Shown here: piece after piece, positions 16,789 to 26,807 of the stretch
How positions within the stretch are numbered: the first letter of the stretch is position 1
How the letters are laid out: the number at the start of each line of letters is the position of its first letter
Assembly: GCA_963750935.1 (NCBI GenBank)
Contig: CAVVSR010000009.1
Coordinates: forward strand, 1-64,000
From: JACCXG01 sp963750935
GTDB taxonomy: Bacteria > Acidobacteriota > Vicinamibacteria > Vicinamibacterales > 2-12-FULL-66-21
DNA: 64,000 nucleotides
Direction: 5' to 3'
The notes under the pieces: generated by a model
Database searches by the model: none
Told to the model about the DNA's origin: nothing
Seen by the model: the letters and a program-made list of their open reading frames with translations, nothing else
Made by a program: the position numbers and the translations under genes

Positions 16789-19700
16789 CTACCGCGGCGG
16801 GAGCAGCGCGTGATTGACGCCGAGGACGGTGCCGCCGAACCCCATCGTCGAGAACGTGCTGCCGTTCACCAGCGAATAGTCGTGAGTGGACGGACTGACG
16901 AACTGCGCCTCGAACTCGACCACCGTAGGGAAGTAGTTCGTCGGCGGGTAGTACTTCGTCGTCACGGCACCGGCCAGGACGTTGTTCGCGATGGCCGCGT
17001 CCGGCAGCCACGTCGCGTACTCGCGCGCACTCGCGCCGGCCGGCGTGTTGATCCCGTAGCTGTAGTGCCTGGCGAGGTTGTTCGTGTACCGGAAGCCGGT
17101 GACCGGGCCGCCCGCGAGCTTGCTGCCGTCGGGCAGCATCTTGGTGCCGGCATAGACGTAAACGACCGACGACCCGTTCCCGATGTAGGTATTGTGGTCG
17201 AGGACGACGTCAGCCGGCTCGTTGCCCATCGTGAGCAGCCGCGCGTTGCCGCCCCAGCTCGTGGAGATGTCATAGAACAGGTTGTTGCGGATGGTGATGC
17301 CGCGTGTCTGCCCGCTCGGGTAGATCACGTGATAGCCGCTGATGTTGATCGCCGAGCCGGCGGAGCGGACGATGTTGTTCTCGAACAGGACGTCCTCCGC
17401 CGCGCACGACGGGCACCCGCCCGACGAGTTGACGCTCTTGATCAGGATCGCGGTCCCGTCCTGGCCTTCGTTCCATACCCGCTCGAAGATGTTGCCGCGG
17501 ATCGTCACGCGCCGCCCCGCCTTGAGCTCGAAGGCGTTCTTCACTTCCTTGGTCGAGTCGCCGCGCCACGCCAGGTTCTTCGTGCTCAGGTTGCCTTCGA
17601 CGAGGATGTCGGCCGGCACCAGGTCGGGAATGGCGGGATCGGCGCCGCCGAACATGATGTTCTCGCTCGCCGCCTCCAGCCGGTTGTTCCTGATGGTGAT
17701 GCGGCCGGGCGAGTTCCAGCCGGCGATCGCCTGGGAGTCCTGGCCGTTGCGCCAGATGTTGCCGAAGTCGGAGTTCTCGATCAGCACGTCGGAGGCGTTG
17801 ACCGACACGCCGCGCTTCTGCCCGGTCGTGCCGCCGACGATGATGAGGCGATCGAGCTCGAAGTGGTGCGGCACCTGCTCGAGCGTGATCTGCGAGGTGG
17901 CGTCGCCGAGCGCGATCACGTCGCCGTCCCCGTCCTTGTTGGCCTCGAAGGCCAGCCCGACGAGGCGATAGTGCGACGCCCGGGCGTTGGTGCGGATCGC
18001 CGGCACATAGGACGGCGAGCGGAGGATGGCCAGCGACGGCTTCAGCGCCTGATCGATTCGGCCCTCCGGCAGGACGACGCCGGCGGTCGTGATGGTGATG
18101 AACTTGCCGTCGGGATTCACCTTCGCGGGCAGCACGACGTTCTGCACGTAGGTGCCGGGCTCGAGCAGGATCGTGGACCCGGGCGCGGCAATGTCGATCG
18201 CCGCCTGAATCTTGCCGCCCGCCGGCACGACGATCGTCTGCGGTTCGCTGTTGCTCGGCGTCGAGATCGGCGGATCGACCACGAGCACGATCGAGATCGA
18301 GACCGGGCTTCCCTGGAGACGCGGCCCTTCGACGCGAAGCGTGTGCTGGTAGGTGCCCGCGCTCAGCGCCGCCGTATTCAGGCTGACCGCGACGTCAACC
18401 GACCCCGCGCCCGTCGATGGCGTCGTCGAGATCCAGGGGACGGAGTAGGAGGTCACCCACGCGGCCGGCTCGATCGTGTCGCCCACCGTCACGGTGAACG
18501 TTTTCGGCGCCGGGCCGGACTGGCCCTGGACGGCGCTGAAACGCAGGACCGACGGTGAGGCGGCGATCGTCCCGATGAACTCCGGCGGCAGCACCGCCGT
18601 GACCTTGACGGTGTCGGCGGCGCTCGAGGCCCTCCCGTCCGACACGATCAACGAGAACACGTAATCGCCAGGCTGGTCCGGCACGAACTGCGGACCGATG
18701 GACGTGGCGTCATTGAGCGACGCGGAACTGCCCTCGGGCTGCGCGACGATCGTCCATTCGTAGGTCAGCGGATCGGCATCGGCATCCGAGGACTCCGACC
18801 CGTTCAACTGCACCGTGACGCCGGCGTTCACCTGCTGATCGGCGCCGGCCGAGGCCACCGGCGCGCGGTTCGCCTGATGGGCGGTGATCGCCACGGTGTC
18901 CGGCGCGCTGTTGCCGGTGCCGTCGTTGACGATCAGCTGCGCGACGTAGGTGCCGACGAGATCGGCGACGAAGGTCGGGGCGGGCAGCGTGGCGTCGACG
19001 AGCGACGCCGTGCTCCCCTCGGGAACGCTCAACAGCGACCAGGAGTACGTCAGCGGATCGGCGTCCGCGTCGGTCGAGCCGGCGCCGTCGAGGCTCACCG
19101 TATCGCCGGGTGCGACCGGACGGTCGTCGCCGGCACGCGCCACCGGCAACGAGTTCGTCGTCGTCACGGTGACGGTATCGGGGAGGCTCTCGAGCACGCC
19201 GTCCGACACGATCAGCTGAAGCACGTAGGTGCCGGCGGCATCCACCACGAACGTCGTGACGGAAGCGGCAGGATCCAGCAGCGCCGCCTTGCTGGCGGCG
19301 GGCCGGCTGGTCATCGCCCACGTGTACTGCAGCGGCTGGAAGTCGACGTCGAGCGATGTGCTGCCGTCGACGGTCACGGTTGCGCCGGTGAGCACGGTCT
19401 GGTCGTCGCCGGCGCGCGCCACCGGCGCGCTGTTGGTCGTGGTGATCGTGACGGTATCGGCCGCGGACTCGACGGTGCCGTCGTAGACGATCAGCTGCGC
19501 GACATAGGTGCCGGACCGATCGGCAACGAAGCGCGGCCTGACCGCGTCCGGCTCGGCCAGCGCCGCGGCGCTGCCCTCGGGCACGGTCGTGAGCGACCAG
19601 CGATAGCTGAGCAGATCGCCGTCGACATCCACGGACGCCGTGCCGTCGAGGATGACGGTTTCCTGGACGCGCACGCTGCCGTCCTCACCGGCGTGTGCGA

Positions 19701-21775
19701 CCGGCGCGGAATTGACGATGTTGATGCTCACGCTGTCGGGATCGCTCGATACCGCCCCGTCGCGCACGACGAGGGTGGCCACGTAGACGCCCGGCTTGTC
19801 CACCGTGAACGTCGGCTTCAGGGCCGTGGAGCTGGAGAGAGTTGCCGCGCTGCCCGCCGGCTTCGACAGGGTCCAGGCGAACTGCAGCGAGTCGCCGTCG
19901 ACGTCGGTAGACGCCGACCCGTCGAGCAGGACGAGGTCGTGGACGCGCACCGACTGGTCCTCGCCGGCGTGCGCCACAGGCGCGGAGTTGCTCGTGTTGA
20001 TGGTCACCGTCGTCGCGGCGCTCGCAACCAACGGGATCGCTGACGACGAGCCGGACGACGTAGCTGCCGGGACGATCGATCCTGAAGGTCGGGTCGACCA
20101 GTGACGGATCCGAGAGCGTGGCCGTGCTGCCCGTCGGACGCGACTGGAAGGACCACGCGTAGGTGAGCGGGTGACCATCGGCGTCAGTGGACGCCGCTCC
20201 CGTCAGCTGCACCGTGGCGCCAACCGGCGCCGTCTGATCCGGCCCGGCGTTGGCCAGCGGCCGCGCGTTCGCCGTGATCACGACGCTGTCTGGCTGGCTG
20301 CTCTGCGTGCCGTCGCCGACCACCAGCTGCACGAGGTAGGTGCCGCTCACGTCCGCGACGAACGTCGGCGCAGGGCCGGAGGCATTCGCAAGCGTGGCCT
20401 GGCTGGCGGCAGGCTGCTGCACCAGCGCCCACGTCCAGGTCAGCGCCGCTCCGTCAGGATCCGTGGAGCCGCTGCCGTCGAGCGTAACGGTGGCGCCCTG
20501 GTTGACCAGGGCATCGGGGCCGGCGTTGGCGACCGGAGCGGCATTGCTGCTGGCTGACACCAGCACGGTATCCGCCGCGCTGCTGGCGACACCGTCGCTG
20601 ACGACCAGGCGCACGGTGTAGGCGCCCGGCTGATCCGCAACGAAGTACGGCTGCGCGAACGTCGCCCGCATGAGCACCGCCGTGCTGCCTGCCGGCTTGG
20701 TGAGGAGCGTCCACGCGTAGGTCAGCGAGTTGCCGTTCGGATCGCTCGACGCACCGCCGTTCAGCGTGACGGTATCGCCCGTGCGCACCGCTTGATCGGC
20801 GCCCGCGTTCGCGATCGGCGCGGCGTTGACGACACCGCTCTTGATCGTGAAGTTGGCGTCGGAGCCGTCCAGCACGGCGGTGTTCCGCGTCCACACGATG
20901 CGCACGCGCGCCGCGGTCGTGGTCCAGCCGCTCGACACCGAGACGGCCTGCGACCCGTCGGCCGGAGTGTTCGAGTGGAGCATGGTTGGAAACGTCGCGC
21001 CGCCGTCCCGCGACAGCTCGATGCGCACCCGTTCGAGCGCGCCGAGGTTGTCGCGCCAGACGATGGTGCGTGACGTGCTGATCGGCCAGACGTCGCCGGC
21101 CAGGTTCGGCCGGAGGACCAGCACGAACGGCGGCTCGATGGTGAAGGGATACGACGAGACGCTGCGCACCGACGGATCGGTCGCGGACTCGACGAGCAGG
21201 ACGGCGCGATCGGTCCGGGCCGGCAGCACCGGCAGCGTCAGCGTGGTCGCGCCGGACGACGCCGTCACCTGTGAGGCCAGCGTCAGCGGAAACGTCGAAC
21301 CACCGTCGGTACTCAGCTTGACCGTGATCCGGTCGCTGCCGCTCAGATTCGTCGTCCAGGTGATTCGCTGCTGGGTGCCGTAGCCCCAGTTGCTCTCGAG
21401 CGGCGGGGACGCCAGGGTCAGGAATGGCAGCGCGATGGTGAAGGCGGCGTCGCTGGTATCGCTGACCGGCGTGTTCAGCGCGGTGACGCGGACGCGCGCG
21501 GTGGTGGTCGCCGGTCCAGTGACCAGCCAGTTGAACGAGCCGGACGACGTCCCGCTGGTGAAGAACACGTCGAACGACCGCACCGCGCCCGCGGTGTCGG
21601 TCAGCGTCCACTCGATCGTGTAGGGGGCGGACGTGTAAACACGCTCGCCGCCATTCGGACGCGCGACGGTCACGGTCTGCGCCGACGCCGCGAGAGGCGC
21701 GATCAGCCACACGGCAATGACCGAGCACACAAACAGAACCACACGCCCGGGGAGCCGACTGCGTCCTGCCGTCAT
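16789..21775 (-). CDS. Giant secreted PKD-repeat / right-handed beta-helix protein, frameshifted
   Basis: Restoring one frame gives about 1,660 residues. A signal peptide (ending AASAQ) is followed by an Ig-like region (about 35-330), eight PKD-like repeats of about 90 residues (pattern APVANAGPDQ...VTLDGSGSTDPDGD.LTYAW), a BACON-like beta domain (KTFTVTVGD...VPWISTTP), and a C-terminal right-handed beta-helix beginning AAIDIAAPGSTILLEPGTYV and ending ALLPPR. It probably binds or degrades an extracellular polysaccharide; no catalytic residue was identified. The frame changes at a CCC run (20033-20035 on the other strand) inside repeat 3-4, where dropping one base restores the repeat exactly. 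The start at ATG 21775 has GAGGG 4 nt upstream. It may be one intact gene with a sequence error. Confidence 0.85.
18600..20830. repeat. Eight tandem PKD-domain coding repeats of about 270 bp
   Basis: The segment encodes eight successive PKD-like domains of the giant secreted protein, each opening with APVA(N/H/R)AG(P/D/E)D. Repeats 4 to 7 are most alike, suggesting recent duplication. The frameshift at 20033-20035 lies between repeats 3 and 4. Confidence 0.85.
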
Positions 21776-21796
21776 GGAGCCCTCGGGCACTGCCAC

Positions 21797-21810
21797 GCAG
21801 GCCCGCCTGC
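21797..21810 (-). other. Hairpin in the 5' leader of the giant PKD gene
   Basis: GCAGGCCCGCCTGC is a 6-bp perfect stem with a 2-nt centre, about 22-35 nt upstream of the ATG at 21775 and inside the predicted leader of about 76 nt. It could be a regulatory stem; no conserved riboswitch pattern is seen. Confidence 0.45.
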
Positions 21811-21857
21811 GATGGAGCACCGGTCAGAGTTTTAAATTGGAAGAAGGTGCATTGGCA

Positions 21858-21886
21858 CTATAGGCGTCGATCGGGGCCGTTTCAAG
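21858..21886 (-). promoter_or_regulatory. Sigma70-type promoter of the giant PKD protein gene
   Basis: On the minus strand TTGAAA (21886-21881), a 17-bp spacer and TATAGT (21863-21858) fit the consensus. Transcription would start near 21851, giving a leader of about 76 nt before the ATG at 21775. Confidence 0.7.
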
Positions 21887-21941
21887 CTGGTCGGCCGAAA
21901 ACATCTGTAAGAAATCTGTGTACTGCTGAGGTCGGATCCTC

Positions 21942-21989
21942 ACGTGCTACGTGCTACCTGCACGCGCAGCACCCGAGCACCAGCACCGG
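21942..21989. repeat. Short GTGCTAC / GAGCACC heptamer array, inverted
   Basis: Two GTGCTAC units are followed by inverted GCAGCACC and GAGCACC units in the divergent gap between the giant protein and the second PadR gene. It is a weaker member of the GGTGCTC family seen at 2404-2498. Confidence 0.55.
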
Positions 21990-22008
21990 CACGTCACCCG
22001 CCGTCCGC

Positions 22009-22042
22009 TTGACCCCCAAGTGAAGCTATGGCATCTTCACTT
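22009..22042 (+). promoter_or_regulatory. Leaderless promoter and 25-bp operator of the second PadR gene
   Basis: A perfect inverted repeat AAGTGAAG (22018-22025), 9 bp, CTTCACTT (22035-22042) ends 2 bp before the ATG at 22045. TTGACC (22009-22014) would be the -35; at 17 bp the weak CATCTT (22032-22037) would be the -10, placing the start of transcription at the ATG. There is no Shine-Dalgarno sequence. The operator would therefore cover the whole core promoter. The repeat is certain; the PadR binding role is inferred. Confidence 0.7.
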
Positions 22043-22044
22043 GC

Positions 22045-22386
22045 ATGCCCAGTAAAGAGAACCAGGTGGAGCTCCTCCAGGGGACGCTCGATCTCATCGT
22101 CCTGCGCGCGCTGTCGACGATGGGACCGCTCCACGCCTACGCCCTGGCCACGCGCCTCGCGCAGGTGTCGGACCACCCGCTCACGCTCAATCAGGGCACG
22201 CTGTATCCCGCGCTCGTCCGCCTCGAGCACAAGGGATGGATCAAGGGCGCGTGGCAGAAGACCGACAACAACCGCGACGCCAAGTTCTACTCGATCACGA
22301 AAGCCGGCGAGCGCGCGCTCGTGCAGCAGGCGGAGCGCTGGCGCCGCCTGGCCGGCCTGGTGAACAAGCTCCTGCTCGAGTCCTGA
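22045..22386 (+). CDS. PadR-family transcriptional regulator
   Basis: A 113-residue PadR winged-helix protein: LLQGTLDLIVLRALSTMGPLHAYALA, then NQGTLYPALVRLEHKGWIKG and AKFYSITKAGERAL. The ATG at 22045 lacks any ribosome site and abuts an 8+8 bp operator, so it is probably leaderless and autoregulated. Unlike the PadR gene at 13 kb it is not followed by an ADOP permease; the next gene (ankyrin protein) is 190 bp away with its own ribosome site, so the target is unclear. Confidence 0.9.
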   Translation: MPSKENQVELLQGTLDLIVLRALSTMGPLHAYALATRLAQVSDHPLTLNQGTLYPALVRLEHKGWIKGAWQKTDNNRDAKFYSITKAGERALVQQAERWRRLAGLVNKLLLES

Positions 22387-22536
22387 CACCTTCCCCCGCT
22401 TGTCCGCGCCGCCCGTCGCGCTACCATTCGGACCGTGCCGCGAGGGCGGCCGACGGTCCGCGTAAAGGGTTCAACCCGCCCCCTCCGTTTCTTCATCAAC
22501 CTTCTGTTCCTCGCCCAGCACGCGGACAACGGGCAC

Positions 22537-22557
22537 TGAAAGGGTCGATCCCTTTCA
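22537..22557 (+). other. Perfect hairpin just upstream of the ankyrin gene
   Basis: TGAAAGGG, a 5-nt loop TCGAT and CCCTTTCA form an 8-bp perfect stem ending 18 nt before the ATG at 22576 and immediately before its AGGAAGG. No T-run follows. It could be an RNA stem affecting translation, or an operator. A second small palindrome (GGGTTCAACCC) lies about 70 bp upstream. Confidence 0.5.
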
Positions 22558-22575
22558 CAGGAAGGAAGGTGTCTG

Positions 22576-23856
22576 ATGTCGCTCCCGGACAAACCGAGCC
22601 TCGAGTGGCTCCGCAAGCAGGCCAAGCGGAGGCTCGCGGAGCTGCGCCAGTCGCAGCCCGACGCCAAGCTCGCCGACGCGCAGTTCGCGCTCGCGAAGGA
22701 ACACGGGTTCCCGAGCTGGCGCGCGCTCAAGGCACACGTCGATTCGCTCAGCGTCGAAGGGCAGCTGTTCGACGCGGCGAAGGCCGGCGACGTCGCCGCG
22801 CTGACCGCGCTCCTCGACGCGCACCCTGACAAGCTGCACGTCCGCAATCAACCCTACGAATGGTCGCTGCTGCACGCCGCCGCGCACACCGGCCACCTCG
22901 CCGCGGTCGATCTGCTGCTCCGCCGCGGCATCGACGCGAACACGCGCGAGAAGGGGGACAACACCTATCCGATGCACTGGGCGGCGGCCGCCGGACACGT
23001 CGACGTCGTGCGGCGCCTGGCCGACGCGGGCGGCGAGGTGATCGGTCGCGGCGACGACCACGAGCTCGAGCTGATCGGCTGGGCGACGTGCTGGGACGGC
23101 GGCGACGATGACAAGCATCGGGCGGTGGCGGAGCTGCTGGTCAGCCGCGGCGCAAGGCATCACATCTTCTCGGCGATCGCGCTCGGCCTCGCCGACGAAG
23201 TCAGGCGCATCGTCGCAGCCGATCCATCGGCCCTCATCCGGCGCATGAGCCGCCATGAGGCGCTGCGGCTGCCGCTTCACTTCGCGGTCTCGAAGAATCG
23301 TCCCGAGATGGTCGCGCTGCTGCTCGAGCTCGGGGCCGATCCGCTCGGGGCCGACGAGGCCGGCCACACCGCGACGGCCTACGCGACGTCGCCCGACGTC
23401 GATCGCGCCGTGCTGCGGAAGATCCAGGCGCTCACCGCCGCGGAGCTGCTCAGCGCCGACCGCGGCAGCCGTCCGAGCCGCGGCAGCGAGGTGGACCTCC
23501 TGGCCGCGACCTCACTCCGCGACTGGCCGACGGCCGAGCGGCTGCTCCACGAGAATCCGCAGCTGAAGTCGTCCGGCGCGCTGCACCTGCTCGCGAAGCG
23601 CAACGACGAGGAGGGCGTCAGGTGGCTGCTCGAGCACGGCGCCGATCCCAACGCCCGCTGGCGGCACTGGGACGCCGACGTCACGCCGCTTCACCTCGCG
23701 ATCCTCGGCGCCCACACCGCGATCGTGAGGCTGCTCCTCGACGCCGGCGCCGATCCGTCCATCCACGACAGCAAGCACGACGCCGACGCGCTCGGGTGGG
23801 CCGAGTTCTTTCAGCGGGAGGAGATCGTCCGGATGTTGAAGGAGCGTCGGAGTTAA
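22576..23856 (+). CDS. Ankyrin-repeat protein
   Basis: A 426-residue cytoplasmic ankyrin protein. An N-terminal helical region (1-60, with DAQFALAKEHGFPSWRALKAH) is common to a bacterial ankyrin subfamily. About seven ankyrin repeats follow, for example SLLHAAAHTGHLAAVDLLLRRG, PLHFAVSKNRPEMVALLLELG and PLHLAILGAHTAIVRLLLDAG. No signal peptide or catalytic domain is present, so it is probably a protein-binding adaptor of unknown partner. The start is ATG 22576, with AGGAAGG about 9 nt upstream. The TAA stop is the first part of the left arm of a GGGAGTT hairpin element. Confidence 0.9.
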   Translation: MSLPDKPSLEWLRKQAKRRLAELRQSQPDAKLADAQFALAKEHGFPSWRALKAHVDSLSVEGQLFDAAKAGDVAALTALLDAHPDKLHVRNQPYEWSLLHAAAHTGHLAAVDLLLRRGIDANTREKGDNTYPMHWAAAAGHVDVVRRLADAGGEVIGRGDDHELELIGWATCWDGGDDDKHRAVAELLVSRGARHHIFSAIALGLADEVRRIVAADPSALIRRMSRHEALRLPLHFAVSKNRPEMVALLLELGADPLGADEAGHTATAYATSPDVDRAVLRKIQALTAAELLSADRGSRPSRGSEVDLLAATSLRDWPTAERLLHENPQLKSSGALHLLAKRNDEEGVRWLLEHGADPNARWRHWDADVTPLHLAILGAHTAIVRLLLDAGADPSIHDSKHDADALGWAEFFQREEIVRMLKERRS

Positions 23857-24031
23857 CTCCCAACTCCCAACTCCCAATTCCCAAACGGAGTCGGTCGAAC
23901 AACTGGTTGAAAGTCTGCGGCATTAGCTCGGTGCGACGTCATCACCCCCGTTGTTCGAGCGGCTCTGCTTGGGAGTTGGGAGTTGGAGGTTGGGAGTTGA
24001 CGCTGACACCAGCTGGGAGTTGGGAGTTGAC
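23854..24031. repeat. GGGAGTT-armed hairpin element, copy 1
   Basis: The left arm (23854-23885) is AACTCCC units starting TTAACTCCC; a core of about 83 bp (23886-23968) follows, then the right arm (23969-24001) of GGGAGTT units ending GGGAGTTGAC, and an extra half-arm at 24014-24031. The core itself folds: GGTCGAACAAC near its left end pairs with GTTGTTCGAGC near its right end. The left arm supplies the stop codon of the ankyrin gene. Confidence 0.9.
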
Positions 24032-24056
24032 CAGGTTTCGTGAAAGGATTCCCGCC

Positions 24057-25469
24057 ATGCGAACGCTCACATCCGTCGTCGCGTCAGCCGTCATGGTCCT
24101 GATCGCTGCGGCCGCCGTGCCCGCCAGCGCACAGCCCGCGGGCAGGCCCAACGTGCTGCTGATCATGGCCGACGACCTCAACGACGACATGGGCGTCTAC
24201 GGCCACGCGCAGGTGAAGACGCCGAACCTCGATCGGCTCGCCGCGCGCGGGGTGCGGTTCGACCGCGCCTACACCCAGTTCCCGCTCTGCAGCCCGAGCC
24301 GCGCGTCGCTGATGACCGGCCTGCGTCCCGATGCCACCCGCATCCACGATCTGGTGACCGATTTCCGGACCACCATCCCGGATGTGGTGACGATGCCGCA
24401 GCTGTTCCAGAAGAACGGCTACTACGCGGCGCGGGTCGGGAAGATCTATCACTACGGCAATCCCGGCCAGATCGGCACGCCCGGCCTCGACGATCCGGCG
24501 TCGTGGAACCACACGGTCAACCCGAGCGGCATCGACAAGGACGAAGAGGCGAAGCTGACCAACTTCACGCCGAAGCGCGGGCTGGGCAGCGCGCTCGCCT
24601 ACTACGAGTCGCCGGCGCCGGACGAGGCGCACACCGACGGCAAGGTCGCGAGCGAGACGATCGCCCTGCTCGAACAGCACAAGGACCGGCCGTTCTTCCT
24701 GGCCGCCGGCTTCTACCGCCCGCACTGCCCGTTCATCGCGCCGAAGAAGTACTTCGACATGTATCCGCTCGACAGCATCCGCGCGCCCGGGCAGGCGCGG
24801 CCGCCCGCGAGCGAGGTGCCGGGGCCGGCGTGGTTCACCGATCCGCCGCACTGGGACGTCGACGCGCAGGGGCAGCGCGAGTCGATCCGCGCCTACTACG
24901 CGTCGATCTCGTTCCTCGACGCGAACGTCGGCCGCCTCCTCGACGCGCTCGATCGCCTGAAGCTCACCGAGCGGACGATCGTGATCTTCGTGAGCGACCA
25001 CGGCTACCACCTCGGCGACCGCGGACAATGGATGAAGCAGACGCTGTTCGAGCGCTCGGCGCGCACGCCGCTGATCGTCGCCGGCCCTGGCGTCGCGAAA
25101 GGCCGCCCGTCGTCGCGCGTCGTCGAGCTGCTCGATCTCTATCCGACGGTGGCATCGCTCGCCTCGCTGCAGCCTCCGGCGGGGCTGCACGGGCGGTCGC
25201 TGGCGCCGCTGCTGAAGGATCCCGCCGCCGCGTGGGACCATCCGGCCATCACCCAGGTCCGGCGCGGCACGGCGCCGAACACGTTCATGGGCTACAGCGT
25301 CCGCACCGAGAAGTGGCGCTACACGGAGTGGGACGGCGGCAGCCGGGGTGTCGAGCTGTACGACGAGACGGCCGACCCCGGCGAGCTGCGCAACCTCGCC
25401 GCCGCTCCCGCGCATGCCGAAACCGTCGCGACGCTTCAGCGGCTGCTGCGGAGTACCCTCGGCCGGTAG
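24057..25469 (+). CDS. Secreted sulfatase, iduronate-2-sulfatase-like
   Basis: A 470-residue exported arylsulfatase-superfamily enzyme that should hydrolyse sulfate esters, by similarity those of sulfated glycans. A signal peptide (1-24) precedes the metal site MADDLNDD. The active-site motif CSPSRASLMTG (about residue 80) has the cysteine that becomes formylglycine, and the C-terminal metal site shows VSDHGYHLGD. The pattern CSPSR...LRPDATRIHDL matches iduronate-2-sulfatase-like members best. No sulfatase-maturing enzyme is encoded in the window. The ATG at 24057 has AAAGGA 8 nt upstream. The next gene (DUF418) follows after 4 bp. Confidence 0.92.
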   Translation: MRTLTSVVASAVMVLIAAAAVPASAQPAGRPNVLLIMADDLNDDMGVYGHAQVKTPNLDRLAARGVRFDRAYTQFPLCSPSRASLMTGLRPDATRIHDLVTDFRTTIPDVVTMPQLFQKNGYYAARVGKIYHYGNPGQIGTPGLDDPASWNHTVNPSGIDKDEEAKLTNFTPKRGLGSALAYYESPAPDEAHTDGKVASETIALLEQHKDRPFFLAAGFYRPHCPFIAPKKYFDMYPLDSIRAPGQARPPASEVPGPAWFTDPPHWDVDAQGQRESIRAYYASISFLDANVGRLLDALDRLKLTERTIVIFVSDHGYHLGDRGQWMKQTLFERSARTPLIVAGPGVAKGRPSSRVVELLDLYPTVASLASLQPPAGLHGRSLAPLLKDPAAAWDHPAITQVRRGTAPNTFMGYSVRTEKWRYTEWDGGSRGVELYDETADPGELRNLAAAPAHAETVATLQRLLRSTLGR

Positions 25470-25473
25470 CGCC

Positions 25474-26757
25474 GTGTCCGCCTCTCCGGCCACACCTACC
25501 GGCGAACGCCATCGCATCGACGCGATCGACGCGTTCCGCGGCGTCGCGCTCGGCGCGATCTTCCTGCTCAACCTCGCGCCCTTCACCGGCTTCGCGTTCA
25601 TGACGATGGCGGACATCGGACGGTCGGCGACCGCCAGCGTCGACCTGCCGATGGCGGGCCTGATCGTGTGGCTCGGCTACGGCAAGTTCTACTCGCTGTT
25701 CTCGCTGCTGTTCGGCATCGGCTTCACGCTGCAGCTCGCCGCCGCCGAGGGGCGCGGCGATCGCACGCTGTCGCTGTTCCGCCGGCGGCTTGCGGTCCTG
25801 CTCGCGATCGGGGCGGTGCACCTCTACGTGTGGGAAGGGGACATCCTCGTCCTCTACGCGCTGGTCGGATTCCTGCTGGTGCCGCTGCGGCATCTCTCGA
25901 GCCGCAGCCTGCTTCGCTCGGCCGCGGCGCTGGTGCTGGCGCCGGTCGGCCTGCAGTTGCTGATCACGGTCTCGGACGGCCGACTCGATCCGGGCGCTCC
26001 GCTCGTCCGCGCCGCCCGGCACGTGCTGGTCGCAACCGGCTTCGCACCCGATGCGCTGCCCTTCCCGACGCTGCGCGACGCCGGCTGGGCTGAGTTCTTC
26101 CGCTTCCAGGCGAGCGGCGCCTTCTTCCGGTACGCCGATCTCCTGACGACCGGCCGCCCCTTCAAGGTCCTCGCGATGTTCCTCGTCGGCGTCGTCGTCG
26201 GCCGATCCGGACTGCTGCTCGACGTCGAGCCGTGGCTGCCGACGCTGAGGCGGGTGCGGCGATGGGGCTTCGCGGTCGGGTTGCCGGGTGCACTCGCCCA
26301 TACCGCCCTGTTCGTCTCGGGCTCGCCGGCGAATTCGTGGATGAAGGTGCTGGAGAGCCTGGCCTACGCGATCGGCATCGCGCCGCTCGCGCTCGCCTAT
26401 GCGTCGACGCTCGTGCTGCTGTGGCAGTCGCCGCGGTGGCGGGCGCGCATCGGCGTGCTGGCGCCGGCGGGGCGGATGGCGCTCACCAACTATCTGATGC
26501 AGACCGCCATCGCGATCGCGCTCTTCTACGGCGTCGGTCTCGGGTTGATGGGACGGGTCGGGCCGGCGCTGTGGCCGGTGGTGATGATCGCGACGATCGG
26601 CACGCAGGCCGTGGTGAGTCGCTGGTGGCTGGCGCGGTTCGCGTTCGGTCCGATGGAGTGGATCTGGCGGCAGGGCACGTACGGCAGGCGGCTTCCGCTG
26701 CGGCGGGTTGAAGTGGGGTCAGTAATTGACAGTCGCCAGTTGCCAGTTCCCAGTTGA
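25474..26757 (+). CDS. DUF418-family integral membrane protein
   Basis: A 427-residue polytopic membrane protein of the DUF418 (YeiB-like) family, which may act as acyl- or other transferases at the membrane, though the reaction is unproven. Typical features are DAFRGVALGAIFLLNL near the N-terminus, YSLFSLLFGIGFTLQL, RRLAVLLAIGAVHLYVWEGDIL and the C-terminal PAGRMALTNYLMQTAIA and FGPMEWIWR. The start is GTG 25474, four bases after the sulfatase stop, so the two are probably co-transcribed. The last 11 residues and the TGA lie in a CAGTTGC heptamer array. Confidence 0.87.
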   Translation: MSASPATPTGERHRIDAIDAFRGVALGAIFLLNLAPFTGFAFMTMADIGRSATASVDLPMAGLIVWLGYGKFYSLFSLLFGIGFTLQLAAAEGRGDRTLSLFRRRLAVLLAIGAVHLYVWEGDILVLYALVGFLLVPLRHLSSRSLLRSAAALVLAPVGLQLLITVSDGRLDPGAPLVRAARHVLVATGFAPDALPFPTLRDAGWAEFFRFQASGAFFRYADLLTTGRPFKVLAMFLVGVVVGRSGLLLDVEPWLPTLRRVRRWGFAVGLPGALAHTALFVSGSPANSWMKVLESLAYAIGIAPLALAYASTLVLLWQSPRWRARIGVLAPAGRMALTNYLMQTAIAIALFYGVGLGLMGRVGPALWPVVMIATIGTQAVVSRWWLARFAFGPMEWIWRQGTYGRRLPLRRVEVGSVIDSRQLPVPS

Positions 26758-26792
26758 AAGACTTCCAACTGGGCACTGGCAACTGGAAACTG
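26730..26792. repeat. CAGTTGC/CAACTGG heptamer array, inverted pair
   Basis: The left arm CAGTCGCCAGTTGCCAGTTC (from 26730) and a right arm of CAACTGG-type units (26763-26792) are inverted copies around a 7-10 bp core. It forms the complete gap between the converging DUF418 and LVIVD genes and supplies the stop codon of the former. It could act as a bidirectional terminator. Confidence 0.88.
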
Positions 26793-26807
26793 AGAACGCT
26801 GAGCGCT

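Noticed and set aside
16786..16789. Terminator between the DUF4142 and giant PKD genes
   Set aside because: The converging stops are 2 bp apart, leaving no room; any terminator would have to lie in coding sequence, and none was seen.
23886..23968. Retron or group II intron fragment in the hairpin core
   Set aside because: No reverse transcriptase gene is in the window and no domain V-like or msr-like conserved sequence was seen; the core is only about 85 bp.
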